A stretch of 64,000 nt of DNA from Thaumasiovibrio subtropicus (GCF_019703835.1 NZ_AP023055.1:1736001-1800000), one strand, 5' to 3'; positions 33,460 to 42,825 are shown, numbered from the stretch's first letter. Program-made: numbers and translations. The notes: generated from the letters alone by a model not told the origin.

Positions 33460-35940
33460 ATGTACGAGCAGAAAATCTTGTTAGCTGGGCAGCAAAATGC
33501 CGGAAAGTCCACGTTATTCAATCGACTGACTGGCGCTCGGCAGCATGTTGCGAATTACCCCGGAGTGACCGTGGATAAGAAAGTCGGCGTGTTAAGCCAT
33601 CAAGGCAAACGCTTTCAACTTGTCGACCTCCCCGGCACCTATAGCCTAACTAGCTTTTCACTTGAAGAACGGGTCGCGCGTAAAGCCCTTCGCGAAGAGC
33701 GCGCTGATACCGTGCTCAATATCTTGGATGCGGCTAACCTCAGCCGATCGATGCATCTGACCTTGCAACTGATTGAAATGGGACAGCCGTTAGTCATTGC
33801 GCTTAACATGATGGATGTCGCGGCGAAACAGGGCACCCATATTGATGTTGAGAAGTTACAAACCACGTTAGATCTGCCCGTCACCGCCTGCATAGGTCGG
33901 ACAGGGAAAGGGGTGGACAACGTAGCCAACAGCCTGAATACATCCCGTCAAAGCCGCTTTCTATTGCGGTATCCAGATATCGAAACACACATCCGTGCGA
34001 CCGAAGCACTTCTTACACAGATACCGTCACTGGGGAACAAGGCTGACGCTTACTCACGCTGGTTAGCGCTTCGCCTGCTAGAAAATGACCAAGAGCTGCT
34101 AGACAGTGTCGACGCTGAATGTGAAGCCGCTTGGCGCGCATCCCTTGCACAAATACAAAACAAAGCAGAAGCTGAATTAGAGCAAAGCGTTAGCGACTAT
34201 ATTATTGCTTGCCGTCACCAAGCAGTAATGCACATCCTTGAGACCTGTGTCACCGAGCAAAATAAGACCGCAACTGCCACCCTTTCGCAAAAAATAGATC
34301 GTTTGGTGCTCAACCGCTACTGTGCACCACTGTGTTTGCTGGCAACGGTATTTTTTATCTATCAATGCTCCATCGTCTGGGGTTATGAACTCACCAACTA
34401 TACTTGGCCCTATTTAGCCAGTTTGCGAGAGATCGTCGCCGCCTTATTACCCGAGGCCGGTTTTCTCCATGATCCTTACTTGCGTTCGTTGGGACTCTGG
34501 GTAATCGACTCTGCCAACACCCTGTTAAATTATGTCCCTATCTTTCTGATTCTCTTTGCGTTGATTGCCATTCTCGAAGACTCCGGCTACATGGCACGTA
34601 TCGCTTTTATCGCAGATAAAGTCTTAAGCAAATTTGGGCTACATGGACAAAGTACGCTGCCGCTCATACTCAGTGGCGTGTTTGCGGGTGGCTGCGCCGT
34701 ACCCGGCATCATGGCAACCAAAGGCATCCCGGATAATCGGGCGCGCATGGCAACGATCTTTACCGTGCCCTTTATGAACTGCTTAGCAAAAGTGCCGCTT
34801 TACACCTTGCTGCTCGGGATCTTCTTTGACAAAAACAAGGCATTGATGATGTTCTATATCTCGACCATCACCATCATTGCCGCGCTATTGGTAGCGAAGC
34901 TACTCACCAACACCGTACTGAAGAAGAGCGAAACCGCCCCTTTTGTGATGGAGCTACCTCGTTATCACCTTCCGACTCTGCGCAGCGTCGCCACTCGCGC
35001 CATCGAGCGAACATGGACCTATGTGCGCAAAGTGGGCACCATCGTGGTTGCCGTCTCCGTCGTGATCTTCGTCCTACTCCAGTTTCCTGGCGTTCCCGAA
35101 GATCAACAGGCGCAATACCAACAACAAGCCGAGCAAGCCGTCGCCATCTTCCAAAAATCGGTTGTCGGCACTGACTATGAAGCGGTACTCACACAAGAAC
35201 GTTTGCCCCAACTCATCAACTTATACACCGATTACAAACGCGCGAAGCTCAACGCCCAAGGAGCCGAGACATCAAAAGCCGTCAATGCCACCTTTGCTGC
35301 ACGCGACCCAGAGTTGTTTCAGTTTGTCGCGCCGCCACGTGGCGACAAGGTGTTAAAAAGCATTCATCGCGCCTTGAGAAAGTTAGCGCGAACCCGAAAG
35401 CAAATTCGCTTAGAGATGAAAGAGCAACAACTCGAAAACTCGATGCTTGGCAGCTTTGGCCGCGCGATTGAGCCCATCAGTCAATATGCGGGGTTCGACT
35501 GGAAAATCAATGTTGCCTTACTGTCCTCCTTTGCTGCACGGGAAAGCAGCGTCGCAACGCTCGGGGTGTTGTTTCAACAAGATGACGAAAGCAATGAGAA
35601 ACTAGAGCAACGCATTGGCGGCTCTGAAGAGTTTAGTGCGAAAGGCGAGTTATCCGCCGTCGCATTGATTTTATTCTTCGCACTTTACCCGCCTTGTTTA
35701 GCGACTGTCATGATGATCCGTGTCCAAACGGGCCAATATCGCTGGATGCTACTCGCGATAGCACTGCCATCGGTGATCGGTTTTGGCGTCGCGACGCTGG
35801 TCTTTAGTCTCGGCACCTATTTCAGTTTATCTGGCGTGCAAGCCATGAGTGGGGCCTATTTCACCGCGCTCATTCTGCTGCTTTATCTTGGTTTTAAGCG
35901 CTCAAAACCCTTGCACAAGCCGGAGGCGCTTACCACTTAA
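33460..35940 (+). CDS. feoB: ferrous iron transporter FeoB
   Basis: An 826-residue Fe2+ transporter with an N-terminal GTPase and a membrane domain. G1 is GQQNAGKSTLFNRLTG, switch I has GVTVDKK, G3 DLPGTYSL, and G4 NMMD. The helical GDI-like domain follows, then about eight to ten membrane segments with the two Gate repeats, which contain SGVFAGGCAVPG and LLSSFAARESSVATLG. A hydrophilic insertion of about 110 residues (roughly 545-660) makes it longer than the E. coli protein. It imports Fe2+ under anaerobic or acidic conditions. The following small Cys-rich membrane gene replaces a classical feoC. Confidence 0.96.
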   Translation: MYEQKILLAGQQNAGKSTLFNRLTGARQHVANYPGVTVDKKVGVLSHQGKRFQLVDLPGTYSLTSFSLEERVARKALREERADTVLNILDAANLSRSMHLTLQLIEMGQPLVIALNMMDVAAKQGTHIDVEKLQTTLDLPVTACIGRTGKGVDNVANSLNTSRQSRFLLRYPDIETHIRATEALLTQIPSLGNKADAYSRWLALRLLENDQELLDSVDAECEAAWRASLAQIQNKAEAELEQSVSDYIIACRHQAVMHILETCVTEQNKTATATLSQKIDRLVLNRYCAPLCLLATVFFIYQCSIVWGYELTNYTWPYLASLREIVAALLPEAGFLHDPYLRSLGLWVIDSANTLLNYVPIFLILFALIAILEDSGYMARIAFIADKVLSKFGLHGQSTLPLILSGVFAGGCAVPGIMATKGIPDNRARMATIFTVPFMNCLAKVPLYTLLLGIFFDKNKALMMFYISTITIIAALLVAKLLTNTVLKKSETAPFVMELPRYHLPTLRSVATRAIERTWTYVRKVGTIVVAVSVVIFVLLQFPGVPEDQQAQYQQQAEQAVAIFQKSVVGTDYEAVLTQERLPQLINLYTDYKRAKLNAQGAETSKAVNATFAARDPELFQFVAPPRGDKVLKSIHRALRKLARTRKQIRLEMKEQQLENSMLGSFGRAIEPISQYAGFDWKINVALLSSFAARESSVATLGVLFQQDDESNEKLEQRIGGSEEFSAKGELSAVALILFFALYPPCLATVMMIRVQTGQYRWMLLAIALPSVIGFGVATLVFSLGTYFSLSGVQAMSGAYFTALILLLYLGFKRSKPLHKPEALTT

Positions 35941-35955
35941 CGGAAGGAGTTGAGT

Positions 35956-36189
35956 ATGTACGAAGCCCAACAACATTGGAGTGAGTTTGTCATCGTTGCT
36001 GCCATCATCGCGGCAGCGCTTGGCTATCTCTACTGGAAACTCGTTAAGAAACGCGGCCAGTGCGGAAGTTGTGGCAACTGCAAAGGAAACAGCGATTGCC
36101 ACTCAAAAAAAACGCAAGAGCCCCACCCAAGCACTGAGCAGTCCATCGATGTGATTGAATTCGACCCCAACAAAAAAGCGCAGCCTTAA
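35956..36189 (+). CDS. FeoB-associated Cys-rich membrane protein
   Basis: A 77-residue protein with one membrane helix (about residues 11-29, FVIVAAIIAAALGYLYW) followed by a basic stretch and a Cys cluster QCGSCGNCKGNSDC. This matches the FeoB_associated family, small membrane proteins encoded after feoB in place of FeoC; the cysteines may bind iron or an Fe-S cluster and modulate FeoB. The ATG at 35956 follows GGAAGGAG at ideal spacing. Last gene of the feo operon. Confidence 0.85.
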   Translation: MYEAQQHWSEFVIVAAIIAAALGYLYWKLVKKRGQCGSCGNCKGNSDCHSKKTQEPHPSTEQSIDVIEFDPNKKAQP

Positions 36190-36201
36190 GCTGCGCTGTT
36201 T
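36177..36201 (+). terminator. terminator overlapping the stop codon
   Basis: An 8-bp stem AGCGCAGC/GCTGCGCT with loop CTTAA, followed by GTTTCG. It overlaps the stop codon of the Cys-rich gene and ends the feo operon. Confidence 0.75.
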
Positions 36202-36219
36202 CGATACCTTTCATCCAGA

Positions 36220-36944
36220 CTATGCTGGTTCTGGGTTGGCCTCTACGGCACCATTACGCTTTTTCATCACAAGACGTATGCCCACCCATACAGCAGTCAC
36301 AAGCGCGGCAATAAGCCCGATGGCGATCGGATACACAGTGAAAGGGTTATCGACCACAGTTTGGCACTGCATAAATAGCAGACTTTCGCGCGCATCACTC
36401 ACGTAGCAATTGCGTAAGAACAATTGCAATGAGGAGAATAAGCTAATGAAAGAGACAACAAGGGTATTGCGAGCCCATATCGCGAAGCGATGCTGCTTTG
36501 CTGTCTGCTCACGCTTATCACTCATCAACTCACTTAAGCCACCGAGTACAGCCATCATAATACCCACCAGAATATCGATCCCTTCTACTGAGCGATGCCC
36601 TGATAGCCATGCTGCAATCACCAACATTGGCCATGCACCAGATAGGGTGTGCACGCCAAAGCGACAGGCATTCGCTGCAAACTCAGTCAGCTTACCTAGC
36701 ATGGAAACAGCGCGCTTGTTTGAAGAGAGCCAAATACTCGACTGCACCTTCATCAAAAACTGAAACAAGATAATCAAGCCGATGATCGAAGGGAAAATGA
36801 CCGCTAAATGCTCAGAGTACTGCGCCTGCCAAAATTGATTAAGCACTTCATTTGGAAACAACGCAATGAGCCCACCTATGGGTAACGCGGCAACTAAGGT
36901 GTAAAACGGAACCTTAAACCCTGTTCTAAATTGTTTAAACATCT
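36220..36944 (-). CDS. integral membrane protein of unknown function
   Basis: A 241-residue protein with about six hydrophobic segments (FYTLVAALPIGGLIALF, LAVIFPSIIGLIILFQFLM, WPMLVIAAWLSG, ILVGIMMAVLGGL, LVVSFISLFSSLQLFL, YPIAIGLIAALVTAVWVGI). ATG 36944 follows GGGGGTATC and starts MFKQFRTGF; the frame extends 14 codons further upstream without a better site. I recognise no family. It converges on the feo operon and is divergent from a HAD gene. Confidence 0.7.
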
Positions 36945-37276
36945 GTGATACCCCCAACTGTGCTTGCTTTACTATCGCTAAAAACAAGCGATAACCTTGA
37001 GACTAACCTATTAAAATTATTGCAATTGTACCGCATTCATTTATTGACATACACGCAACGAAATCAATTAATCGACCACTTTTGGGTTATTCTCAAATCA
37101 TCTAGACATCACCTAGTCTACCTTCATACTGCTGTCCGTTTGCTGACCATCAGCGCTACACATTTACATTCATTAAAAAACGCAACCATACCCTCTTTGG
37201 CAATCTTACAATTTCCTTATTGTTTCTTACCTAAGTTGGTGAGAGCCTGACTAAATTCATAAAAAAAGGGAATATC
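36945..37276. other. 332-bp divergent intergenic region, AT-rich
   Basis: It holds the promoters of the membrane protein and the HAD gene. I see no hairpin terminator, no recognisable operator and no gene with a ribosome binding site. Confidence 0.5.
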
Positions 37277-37888
37277 ATGAAAGAGATAAAGAACATCGTC
37301 TTTGATATCGGCAATGTTTTCGTGCGCTGGGCGCCAGCAGAAATCGTGCGTTTGGCTTTTGGGTCACGTTTTGATCCTGAAACGACAGCAGCGCGTTGGT
37401 TTCAAAGCGAGATCTGGATTGAACTCAACAAAGGCCGCTTCAGTGAAGAAGAAGCCAAACAACGTTTTGAACAAACGTTTGACTTGAGCCGTGACGACGT
37501 TGATCGCCTTTTTTACTATATTCATGAGTCTCAAATCGCTATCTATGGCACCCGGGATCTCCTCAATCGCTTGAAAGCGAAAGACTACAAAGTCTACGCT
37601 CTTACTGACAATGTGCATGAAATTGTCGCCTTTCTAAAATCGCGCTATTTATTCTGGCCGCTCTTTGATGGCGCTATCGTTTCAGCTGAAGTGAACTGCC
37701 TTAAACCGGGTGCGGAAATATTCCAGCATTTACTCAGTCAGTATGATCTTGACCCTGCGGAATGTGTCTTTATTGATGATGTTCAAGCCAATGTTGATGG
37801 CGCAAAATCCGTCGGTATGAAAGGTATTCAATTTACGCAAGCCCACTTATGCGAGGAGGAACTGCTCGCCTTAGGGGTAACGCTCTAA
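37277..37888 (+). CDS. HAD superfamily hydrolase (YihX/haloacid-dehalogenase-like)
   Basis: A 203-residue HAD-IA protein with motif I IVFDIGNVFVRWAP, motif II YALTDNVHE, motif III lysine in VNCLKPGAEIF and motif IV CVFIDDVQANVDGAKSVG. The second Asp of motif I is replaced (DIGNV), as in YihX-type glucose-1-phosphatases. ATG 37277 is preceded by AAAGGGAATATC. It is a paralogue, at the level of motifs, of the gene at 25662. Single gene with no functional partner. Confidence 0.88.
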   Translation: MKEIKNIVFDIGNVFVRWAPAEIVRLAFGSRFDPETTAARWFQSEIWIELNKGRFSEEEAKQRFEQTFDLSRDDVDRLFYYIHESQIAIYGTRDLLNRLKAKDYKVYALTDNVHEIVAFLKSRYLFWPLFDGAIVSAEVNCLKPGAEIFQHLLSQYDLDPAECVFIDDVQANVDGAKSVGMKGIQFTQAHLCEEELLALGVTL

Positions 37889-38046
37889 GGTAGCGGCGTC
37901 ACCCAACCGCCCGTCCATCGTGATAATTTCATCGCAAACCAGATTTAAATGCGGCGCATGACACATTCATGAAACAAATGCCTCGTAAGTTCATTGAGCT
38001 TCGAGGCATAACATTCATAGCAACCCGCATAGTAGGAGTGGACACG

Positions 38047-38454
38047 ATGGGCGCTTGGGGAACCGGTAATTTTGACAATGACACAGCATGTGACTGGGCC
38101 TTTCAATTAGAAGAGTCCGATGACTTGTCACTGATAGAATCCACCATTGATGAAGTATTCGAAGAAGACTACATTGATGCGGATGTCGGCAGTGAAGCAC
38201 TGGCGGCTATCGATACGCTTGCACGATTACGCGGCATAGAACGCACAAAAAATGCGTATACCGAAGCGGTCGATAAATGGGTTGCTAACCATCCCATCGC
38301 GACATCAGAGCCTTTGATTCTCAGGGCCAGCGAAGCCTTGATAGCGATTGCCAGCGAAGAATCAGAACTCAGTGAACTCTGGTCAGAAACCGATGAATAT
38401 GATGCTTGGCGCCAAGAAATAGACAGCCTTATTAAAGCCATGGAGAAACACTAA
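38047..38454 (+). CDS. DUF4259 family protein
   Basis: A 135-residue acidic cytosolic protein beginning MGAWGTGNFDNDTACDW, the hallmark N-terminus of DUF4259, a family of short helical proteins of unknown function that often neighbours polymorphic-toxin or immunity-type genes. ATG 38047 is preceded by GGAG eight bases upstream; the frame extends 26 codons further but without this signature. It is followed by an RDD membrane protein gene after two bases. Confidence 0.85.
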   Translation: MGAWGTGNFDNDTACDWAFQLEESDDLSLIESTIDEVFEEDYIDADVGSEALAAIDTLARLRGIERTKNAYTEAVDKWVANHPIATSEPLILRASEALIAIASEESELSELWSETDEYDAWRQEIDSLIKAMEKH

Positions 38455-38456
38455 AA

Positions 38457-38918
38457 ATGGATAACCAAACACTACCCTACGCAAGTCGCGGACGCCGCAT
38501 TCTTGCGAGTATTATTGACTCACTCCTGATCATGGTCGCAACAGTACCTTTGTTACTGATGTTTTATGGGACAGAGTACTACACGAGCGATCAGGTTTTT
38601 TTCGGCACTGCTGATGCCATCATTAACTACATCCTTCCGCTTGTTGCAGTGATCGGCTTTTGGGTGTACTGCCAAGCCACCCCCGGAAAATTGGGTATGA
38701 AGATGATCATTGTCGATGCCAACACTGGCGGAAAACCCAGCATTGGCCAGTACATCATTCGCTATCTCGGCTATATCATTGCCACTATCCCGCTGGGTCT
38801 TGGGCTCTTTTGGGTGCTTTGGGACAAACGACGCCAAGGTTGGCACGATAAAATGGCGAAAACTGTCGTCGTCGATACACGCCCGTTATCAAACAACAAC
38901 GCTATTTTAGATAACTAA
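38457..38918 (+). CDS. RDD family membrane protein
   Basis: A 153-residue inner-membrane protein with three hydrophobic segments and the RDD signature: an Arg-containing N-terminal helix (RGRRILASIIDSLLI with the RxxA..D pattern), ATPGKLGMKMIIVD in the loop, and GWHDKMAKTVVV near the end. RDD proteins are thought to be transporters or membrane-bound accessory factors; some mediate Na+/H+ exchange. Translationally coupled to the DUF4259 gene. A strong terminator follows. Confidence 0.9.
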   Translation: MDNQTLPYASRGRRILASIIDSLLIMVATVPLLLMFYGTEYYTSDQVFFGTADAIINYILPLVAVIGFWVYCQATPGKLGMKMIIVDANTGGKPSIGQYIIRYLGYIIATIPLGLGLFWVLWDKRRQGWHDKMAKTVVVDTRPLSNNNAILDN

Positions 38919-38935
38919 TCCAGACAGCACCGCGT

Positions 38936-38962
38936 ACAGGCACTCTTCAGGGTGCCTGTTTT
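38936..38962 (+). terminator. rho-independent terminator
   Basis: Stem ACAGGCAC/GTGCCTGT with an eight-base loop, followed by a TTTT. It ends the DUF4259-RDD operon. Confidence 0.85.
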
Positions 38963-39240
38963 GATCCCCATCCTGCAGACGCTCATGTCACCCTTGCCTC
39001 GTCACACCTTATTGACGTCTTTACGCAATATTCCATTTCCGTCTCGCGATAGAGACAACACTTCTTTTGCTGGCTGTCGATATCCACTTCAAGATACTTA
39101 AACATCTACTGTTGATGATTAAGACCTATGCGTGTAATTTCAATGCCTATCTAAACCATTGTGTTGAGCAGCACGTAAACCGCTTTCGTCACTACCGAAT
39201 CAACAAACACGACAAGCAATAATAAAGAGCCCAATTATCA
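38963..39240. other. intergenic region between RDD terminator and AraC gene
   Basis: Together with the terminator this is a 322-bp stretch without a supported gene. A 35-codon open frame (39117-39224) ends RFRHYRINKHDKQ but has no ribosome binding site and no recognised family. It presumably contains the AraC-gene promoter. Confidence 0.4.
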
Positions 39241-39951
39241 ATGCCCAACAAACTCTCGATTCGCGCTTATACAAAGGAGATGCGCAGTCATCACCACCAA
39301 TATCATCAACTGGTGCTCCCGCTGCATGGTGCTATCGATATTGCTATTGAGCACTATCAAGGCATCGCCACCCCCGGCGATTGCGTGGTGATCCGTGCAG
39401 GTCAAAAACACACCTTTAGTGCCGACGAAAATGCCCGATTTATTGTCGCGGACATGCATACCTTACCCGACAATCTTCATCTTGATGAGATGGCGGTATT
39501 CAGTGTAACACCGCCTTTGCTCGCCTACCTCCACTTCATAGAAAGACAGCTAGGCCATCAACATGATCTCGCCTTAGAAACGCAAGCCTTCGCCCTATTC
39601 TTTCAACTGCTCGCCACGCAACAAAAAGCGCGCAGAGCCGACCAACGCATCGAGCCCGTTCTCGCCCATATCATGGCTGATGTCAGTGCACCTTTCTCTA
39701 TCGACAACCTCGCCAAGCTGGCTTGCCTCAGTCCGACACAGTTTAAAAAACGTTTTAAATCACATACTGGGTCTACGCCTATTCAGTACATTACCTCTCA
39801 TCGCATGGAGAAAGCCCGCGCCCTTTTAATGCATTCCGATCTCCCAGTTGCGCTGATTGCCGAACAAGTCGGCTATCAAGACCCTTCCGCATTCAGTCGT
39901 CGCTTCTTGAAACACTTTGGTCAAAACCCGACGGCATTCCAACCCAAGTAA
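39241..39951 (+). CDS. AraC family transcriptional regulator
   Basis: A 236-residue regulator. Residues 1-110 form a cupin-like effector domain (HHHQYHQLVLPLHGAIDI, GDCVVIRAGQKHTFSAD). The C-terminal double HTH is clear: FSIDNLAKLACLSPTQFKKRFKSHTGSTPIQYI and then LPVALIAEQVGYQDPSAFSRRFLKHFGQNPTAFQ in overlapping segments. The His-rich N-terminus suggests a metal or small-molecule sensor, but the ligand is not determinable. It is a single gene with a poor ribosome binding site and no obvious target nearby. Confidence 0.92.
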   Translation: MPNKLSIRAYTKEMRSHHHQYHQLVLPLHGAIDIAIEHYQGIATPGDCVVIRAGQKHTFSADENARFIVADMHTLPDNLHLDEMAVFSVTPPLLAYLHFIERQLGHQHDLALETQAFALFFQLLATQQKARRADQRIEPVLAHIMADVSAPFSIDNLAKLACLSPTQFKKRFKSHTGSTPIQYITSHRMEKARALLMHSDLPVALIAEQVGYQDPSAFSRRFLKHFGQNPTAFQPK

Positions 39952-40078
39952 TGCTGTAACACGCAAGTAACCTCAGACTCGTTGAATGAGAAGTGGTGCC
40001 ACACAATTCGATAGTTAATGCGTCGCAATCGACAAAGACAGCGTCTTATCTGCATACATGACGCACTTTTCTTCTCTT

Positions 40079-40177
40079 ACACTGCTTCTTGATTGAGTCC
40101 ACTAGCCCTTCAAAGCAGTGCCTCGATAGCAAACCGAGACATTCTCGCTGAACATGCCTCTTGAGGTGACTTGAGAA
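40079..40177 (-). repeat. truncated remnant of the 261-bp MITE (left end)
   Basis: About 99 bases match the reverse complement of the left end of the intact copies: GTCCACTAG, CAAAGCAGTGCCTCGATAG and the terminal CCTC-TTGAGGTGACTTGAGAA. Substitutions are scattered and the right 160 bases are missing. It lies immediately upstream of csaA and could affect its promoter. Confidence 0.8.
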
Positions 40178-40200
40178 TAATTAATGACCGAGGAAAACAG

Positions 40201-40539
40201 ATGAAAACGATCGATTGGCAAACGTTTCAAGATGTAGAAATACGCGTCGGGACAATACGAGAAGTCCTCCCTTTTCCCGAGGCTCGTCGCCCAGCCTTTA
40301 AGTTACGGATCGACTTTGGGAACGAGATAGGTGAACGCAAGTCTAGCGCACAAATTACCGATCGCTACACGGAGGAATCCCTCATCGGTAAGCAAGTGAT
40401 CGCCGTGGTCAACTTTGCACCAAAGCAAATTGGCCCCTTTATGTCGGAATGCCTTGTAACTGGTTTTCACCAAGAAGACGGGGCTGTAGTACTGATTTCA
40501 CCCGATAGCCCTGTCCCCAACGGCGTCCGTTTAGCATAA
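40201..40539 (+). CDS. csaA: CsaA-type tRNA-binding domain protein
   Basis: A 112-residue protein consisting of one EMAP-II/tRNA-binding OB fold. DVEIRVGTIREVLPFPEARRPAFKLRIDFG, IGKQVIAVVNFAPKQIGPFMSECLVTGF and GAVVLISPDSPVPNG follow the CsaA pattern, with the GPFMSE-type loop. CsaA is a dimeric chaperone-like tRNA-binding protein known from Bacillus secretion work. The ATG at 40201 follows GAGGAA. It is preceded by a MITE remnant and followed by a bidirectional terminator. Confidence 0.92.
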   Translation: MKTIDWQTFQDVEIRVGTIREVLPFPEARRPAFKLRIDFGNEIGERKSSAQITDRYTEESLIGKQVIAVVNFAPKQIGPFMSECLVTGFHQEDGAVVLISPDSPVPNGVRLA

Positions 40540-40540
40540 A

Positions 40541-40568
40541 AATGGCACCAATAAGGTGCCATCATTTT
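40541..40568. terminator. bidirectional terminator
   Basis: A perfect 8-bp stem ATGGCACC/GGTGCCAT with loop AATAA, followed by CATTTTC on the plus strand and TTTTATGC on the minus strand. It sits between converging csaA and the NERD-kinase gene. Confidence 0.85.
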
Positions 40569-40578
40569 CTTGGTGGGG

Positions 40579-42567
40579 TTATACGGGTTTAAAAGGTTGA
40601 TCTTGTAAATCAAACACGGCGAGGTAATCATCACCGGGCTTAACCATTAACTCAAACCGCAACACTTTGACGCAGGCAGCAACCAGTTTCGCTGTCATCA
40701 CGTCACCTTCTAAGCTCTGAGCCAGTTCGACAAGTTCTTCCACACTGTGCTTGCCTTCAAGGCCATCTTGAGAAAACGTATCAAGGAAACTTGCCACTAA
40801 TCCAAACAAGTCCTTCTCGGCAGCCCCTTCTACCGACCACAAGTCAGGATCCGCATACCGAGAGGCATAGTTAGCCTGAGCGATATTCAGCCCCAGCCCA
40901 AAGTTCACCAAGACGGCTTTGGAGTGGTTACAGATGACATTTTCAGGGCATATCGCGCCATGATAGATATCTACCCGATGCATAAATTGCAGTGCAGTCA
41001 ACAACTGACAAAACCAACGGACGGGAGTGCCGGGTGCAAAATCGTGCGCCCAGTCTCTTAACGAGCGGCCTTCCACCCAAGCACGGGTGCAATAAATATC
41101 ATTCCCTCCCGGCAGCTGTCCAAATGCCATTACCTGCTCAATGTGCGGGTGATGTAGATAGTGTAAACTTCGGAATGTACTGCTGACTTCGCCCCACTGC
41201 TCACTCGCCTGACGATAGATCGAAATGGCACAATCATAATTGCCATGAATGTGGGTTGCGCGCCATAGCTCGCTATTTTCATAGCTGACTAGACTCTCTT
41301 CGAGCCGTGTATGGCCATCAATGATCACACCCGCAGCTAATTGCAAGGGTTCACCTGTATCACGGCTCATCCACTCCGGGTGTTCAAGATAGATAGAGAT
41401 ATCACTCCGAATCCCATCTAGCTCAACACCTTCGCCACGTTTCGCCTTTGCAAACCATTGATAGATAACAGGCTGCCCCGCTTTCAAGGCAAGTGGATAG
41501 AAAAGCGCAGCGAACGCTTGAATGTCTTCATTGACCGTCATGGTATCTTGAATATCAATGAACTCTACATCGGCTTCTGCGGAAACAAACACACAGTTTT
41601 CACGCCACCCGGACACGGTAATGCCGCGTCGATGTATTTGCTGCAACGAGGTCAACGCGCTGCGTAAAATGCGCAACAAGGTCAACGCATCACATTGGTC
41701 GACGTTAAATTCGTTGAACGGCTCTCCCATGGGTAAACGCACTGGCAACACGACCTGTTCCCCATCGTGAATTAAAGGCGCACAGTAAGGCACGCCGCTG
41801 CAACCGGCCAGTTTTTGCAAACGAACAAACTCTTTCGAGAGTTGCTGTTCATGGCGTCGCTGCAGTTCGCTATCTTCAAATTGTGAGGGAATGAGTATTT
41901 TTAATAGCCAGTGTGCCGACCACTGGCCGGGATCATAATCCGCCAACCACACTTCCAAGCCATGTTGGATAAACAAGCACTTGCGCTTAACGAAATCTTG
42001 AATACGGTTGTTTCGTTGTTCAACAAGCGCGACCTGCCCAATCGTATCGAGTACAAACTGTTTCTGTTTGTCCGTGACTTGATGCTTATGCTGCGCTGTC
42101 AGCCCCCACTCTTTCGTTAACGCCGAGACAATCACTTCTGGGGTATAAACGCTGAGCTTATCCGACTGTTTCTCAAGTCGAATCTCTTCGCCTTTTCGGC
42201 CAGTGACAAACACCATACCTTGGCACCAAGGGGCATAAACACCCACCGGAATCTTATGTTTAAGGCGCCCAGCAAGCACACGAGCGACGTAATTCGCTTT
42301 CGATAAACTGTTGTCGACTTCACGGCCATCCAGTTGCCACGCATGTAAGCCAGCATCAAGACGGCCGATGTAGCCTTTAACATCAACAACATAAATGCCC
42401 CACTCGCCAATCACTAGTGCATCCACTTCCATGGCTTGCCCTGATTGTGTAGGGATTTCAATATTAGTCAGTAGTAAGTAGTCATTTGGCAGTTCATCAG
42501 CCAATAGTTTGAAGGCCCATCGTTCTGCGTCGTTGACGGCATCTCCAAATGAAATGTGCTTCGCCAT
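40579..42567 (-). CDS. NERD nuclease-related domain plus kinase-like protein
   Basis: A 662-residue protein. Residues about 10-130 form a NERD domain: EVDALVIGEWGIYVVDVKGYIG gives the D...(D/E)xK pattern of restriction-like nucleases. Two kinase-like regions follow. The first (about 190-400) has no clear catalytic loop. The second (about 420-650) carries HGAICPENVICNHSKAVLVNFGLG near 539-556, where HRD reads HGA and DFG reads NFG, so it looks like a pseudokinase. NERD-kinase combinations occur in PglW of type 2 BREX and in other putative defence genes; no other BREX gene is here. ATG 42567 has GGGAG upstream; a TTG ten codons earlier is weaker. Single gene, converging on csaA. Confidence 0.75.
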   Translation of the reverse strand: MAKHISFGDAVNDAERWAFKLLADELPNDYLLLTNIEIPTQSGQAMEVDALVIGEWGIYVVDVKGYIGRLDAGLHAWQLDGREVDNSLSKANYVARVLAGRLKHKIPVGVYAPWCQGMVFVTGRKGEEIRLEKQSDKLSVYTPEVIVSALTKEWGLTAQHKHQVTDKQKQFVLDTIGQVALVEQRNNRIQDFVKRKCLFIQHGLEVWLADYDPGQWSAHWLLKILIPSQFEDSELQRRHEQQLSKEFVRLQKLAGCSGVPYCAPLIHDGEQVVLPVRLPMGEPFNEFNVDQCDALTLLRILRSALTSLQQIHRRGITVSGWRENCVFVSAEADVEFIDIQDTMTVNEDIQAFAALFYPLALKAGQPVIYQWFAKAKRGEGVELDGIRSDISIYLEHPEWMSRDTGEPLQLAAGVIIDGHTRLEESLVSYENSELWRATHIHGNYDCAISIYRQASEQWGEVSSTFRSLHYLHHPHIEQVMAFGQLPGGNDIYCTRAWVEGRSLRDWAHDFAPGTPVRWFCQLLTALQFMHRVDIYHGAICPENVICNHSKAVLVNFGLGLNIAQANYASRYADPDLWSVEGAAEKDLFGLVASFLDTFSQDGLEGKHSVEELVELAQSLEGDVMTAKLVAACVKVLRFELMVKPGDDYLAVFDLQDQPFKPV

Positions 42568-42794
42568 TCCGTGTTGTGCTCCCTTTTGCAGCCGCAAAAA
42601 TTAGATTTACTAAAACCGCTTCAAGTCACTTCAACGTGCCTGAATATATCAAGCATGTTAATGCAACCAACAAGTTGTTAACAGCACCCGTGACGATTGA
42701 ATCGAAAGGCTCGCGACTTGAATCACATTGAATTACCATCATCACGCATCATCTGCAGACAATATAAAAGATTGATAAAAAACAAAGAAAACTA

Positions 42795-42825
42795 TTGACC
42801 TAAAGTTAGCTTGAGGTTTTAGAGT
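42795..42825 (+). promoter_or_regulatory. MerR-type promoter with operator in a 19-bp spacer
   Basis: TTGACC (42795-42800) and TAGAGT (42820-42825) are separated by 19 bases, the long spacer typical of MerR-controlled promoters. The palindrome ACCTAAAGTTAGCTTGAGGT (42798-42817) fills the spacer and resembles SoxR/MerR-family operators. It drives the MFS gene and is probably bound by the MerR fusion protein encoded next. Confidence 0.75.

Noticed and set aside
39117..39224. 35-codon frame ending RFRHYRINKHDKQ upstream of the AraC gene
   Set aside because: No ribosome binding site and no family recognised; too short to call a gene or a transposase remnant.
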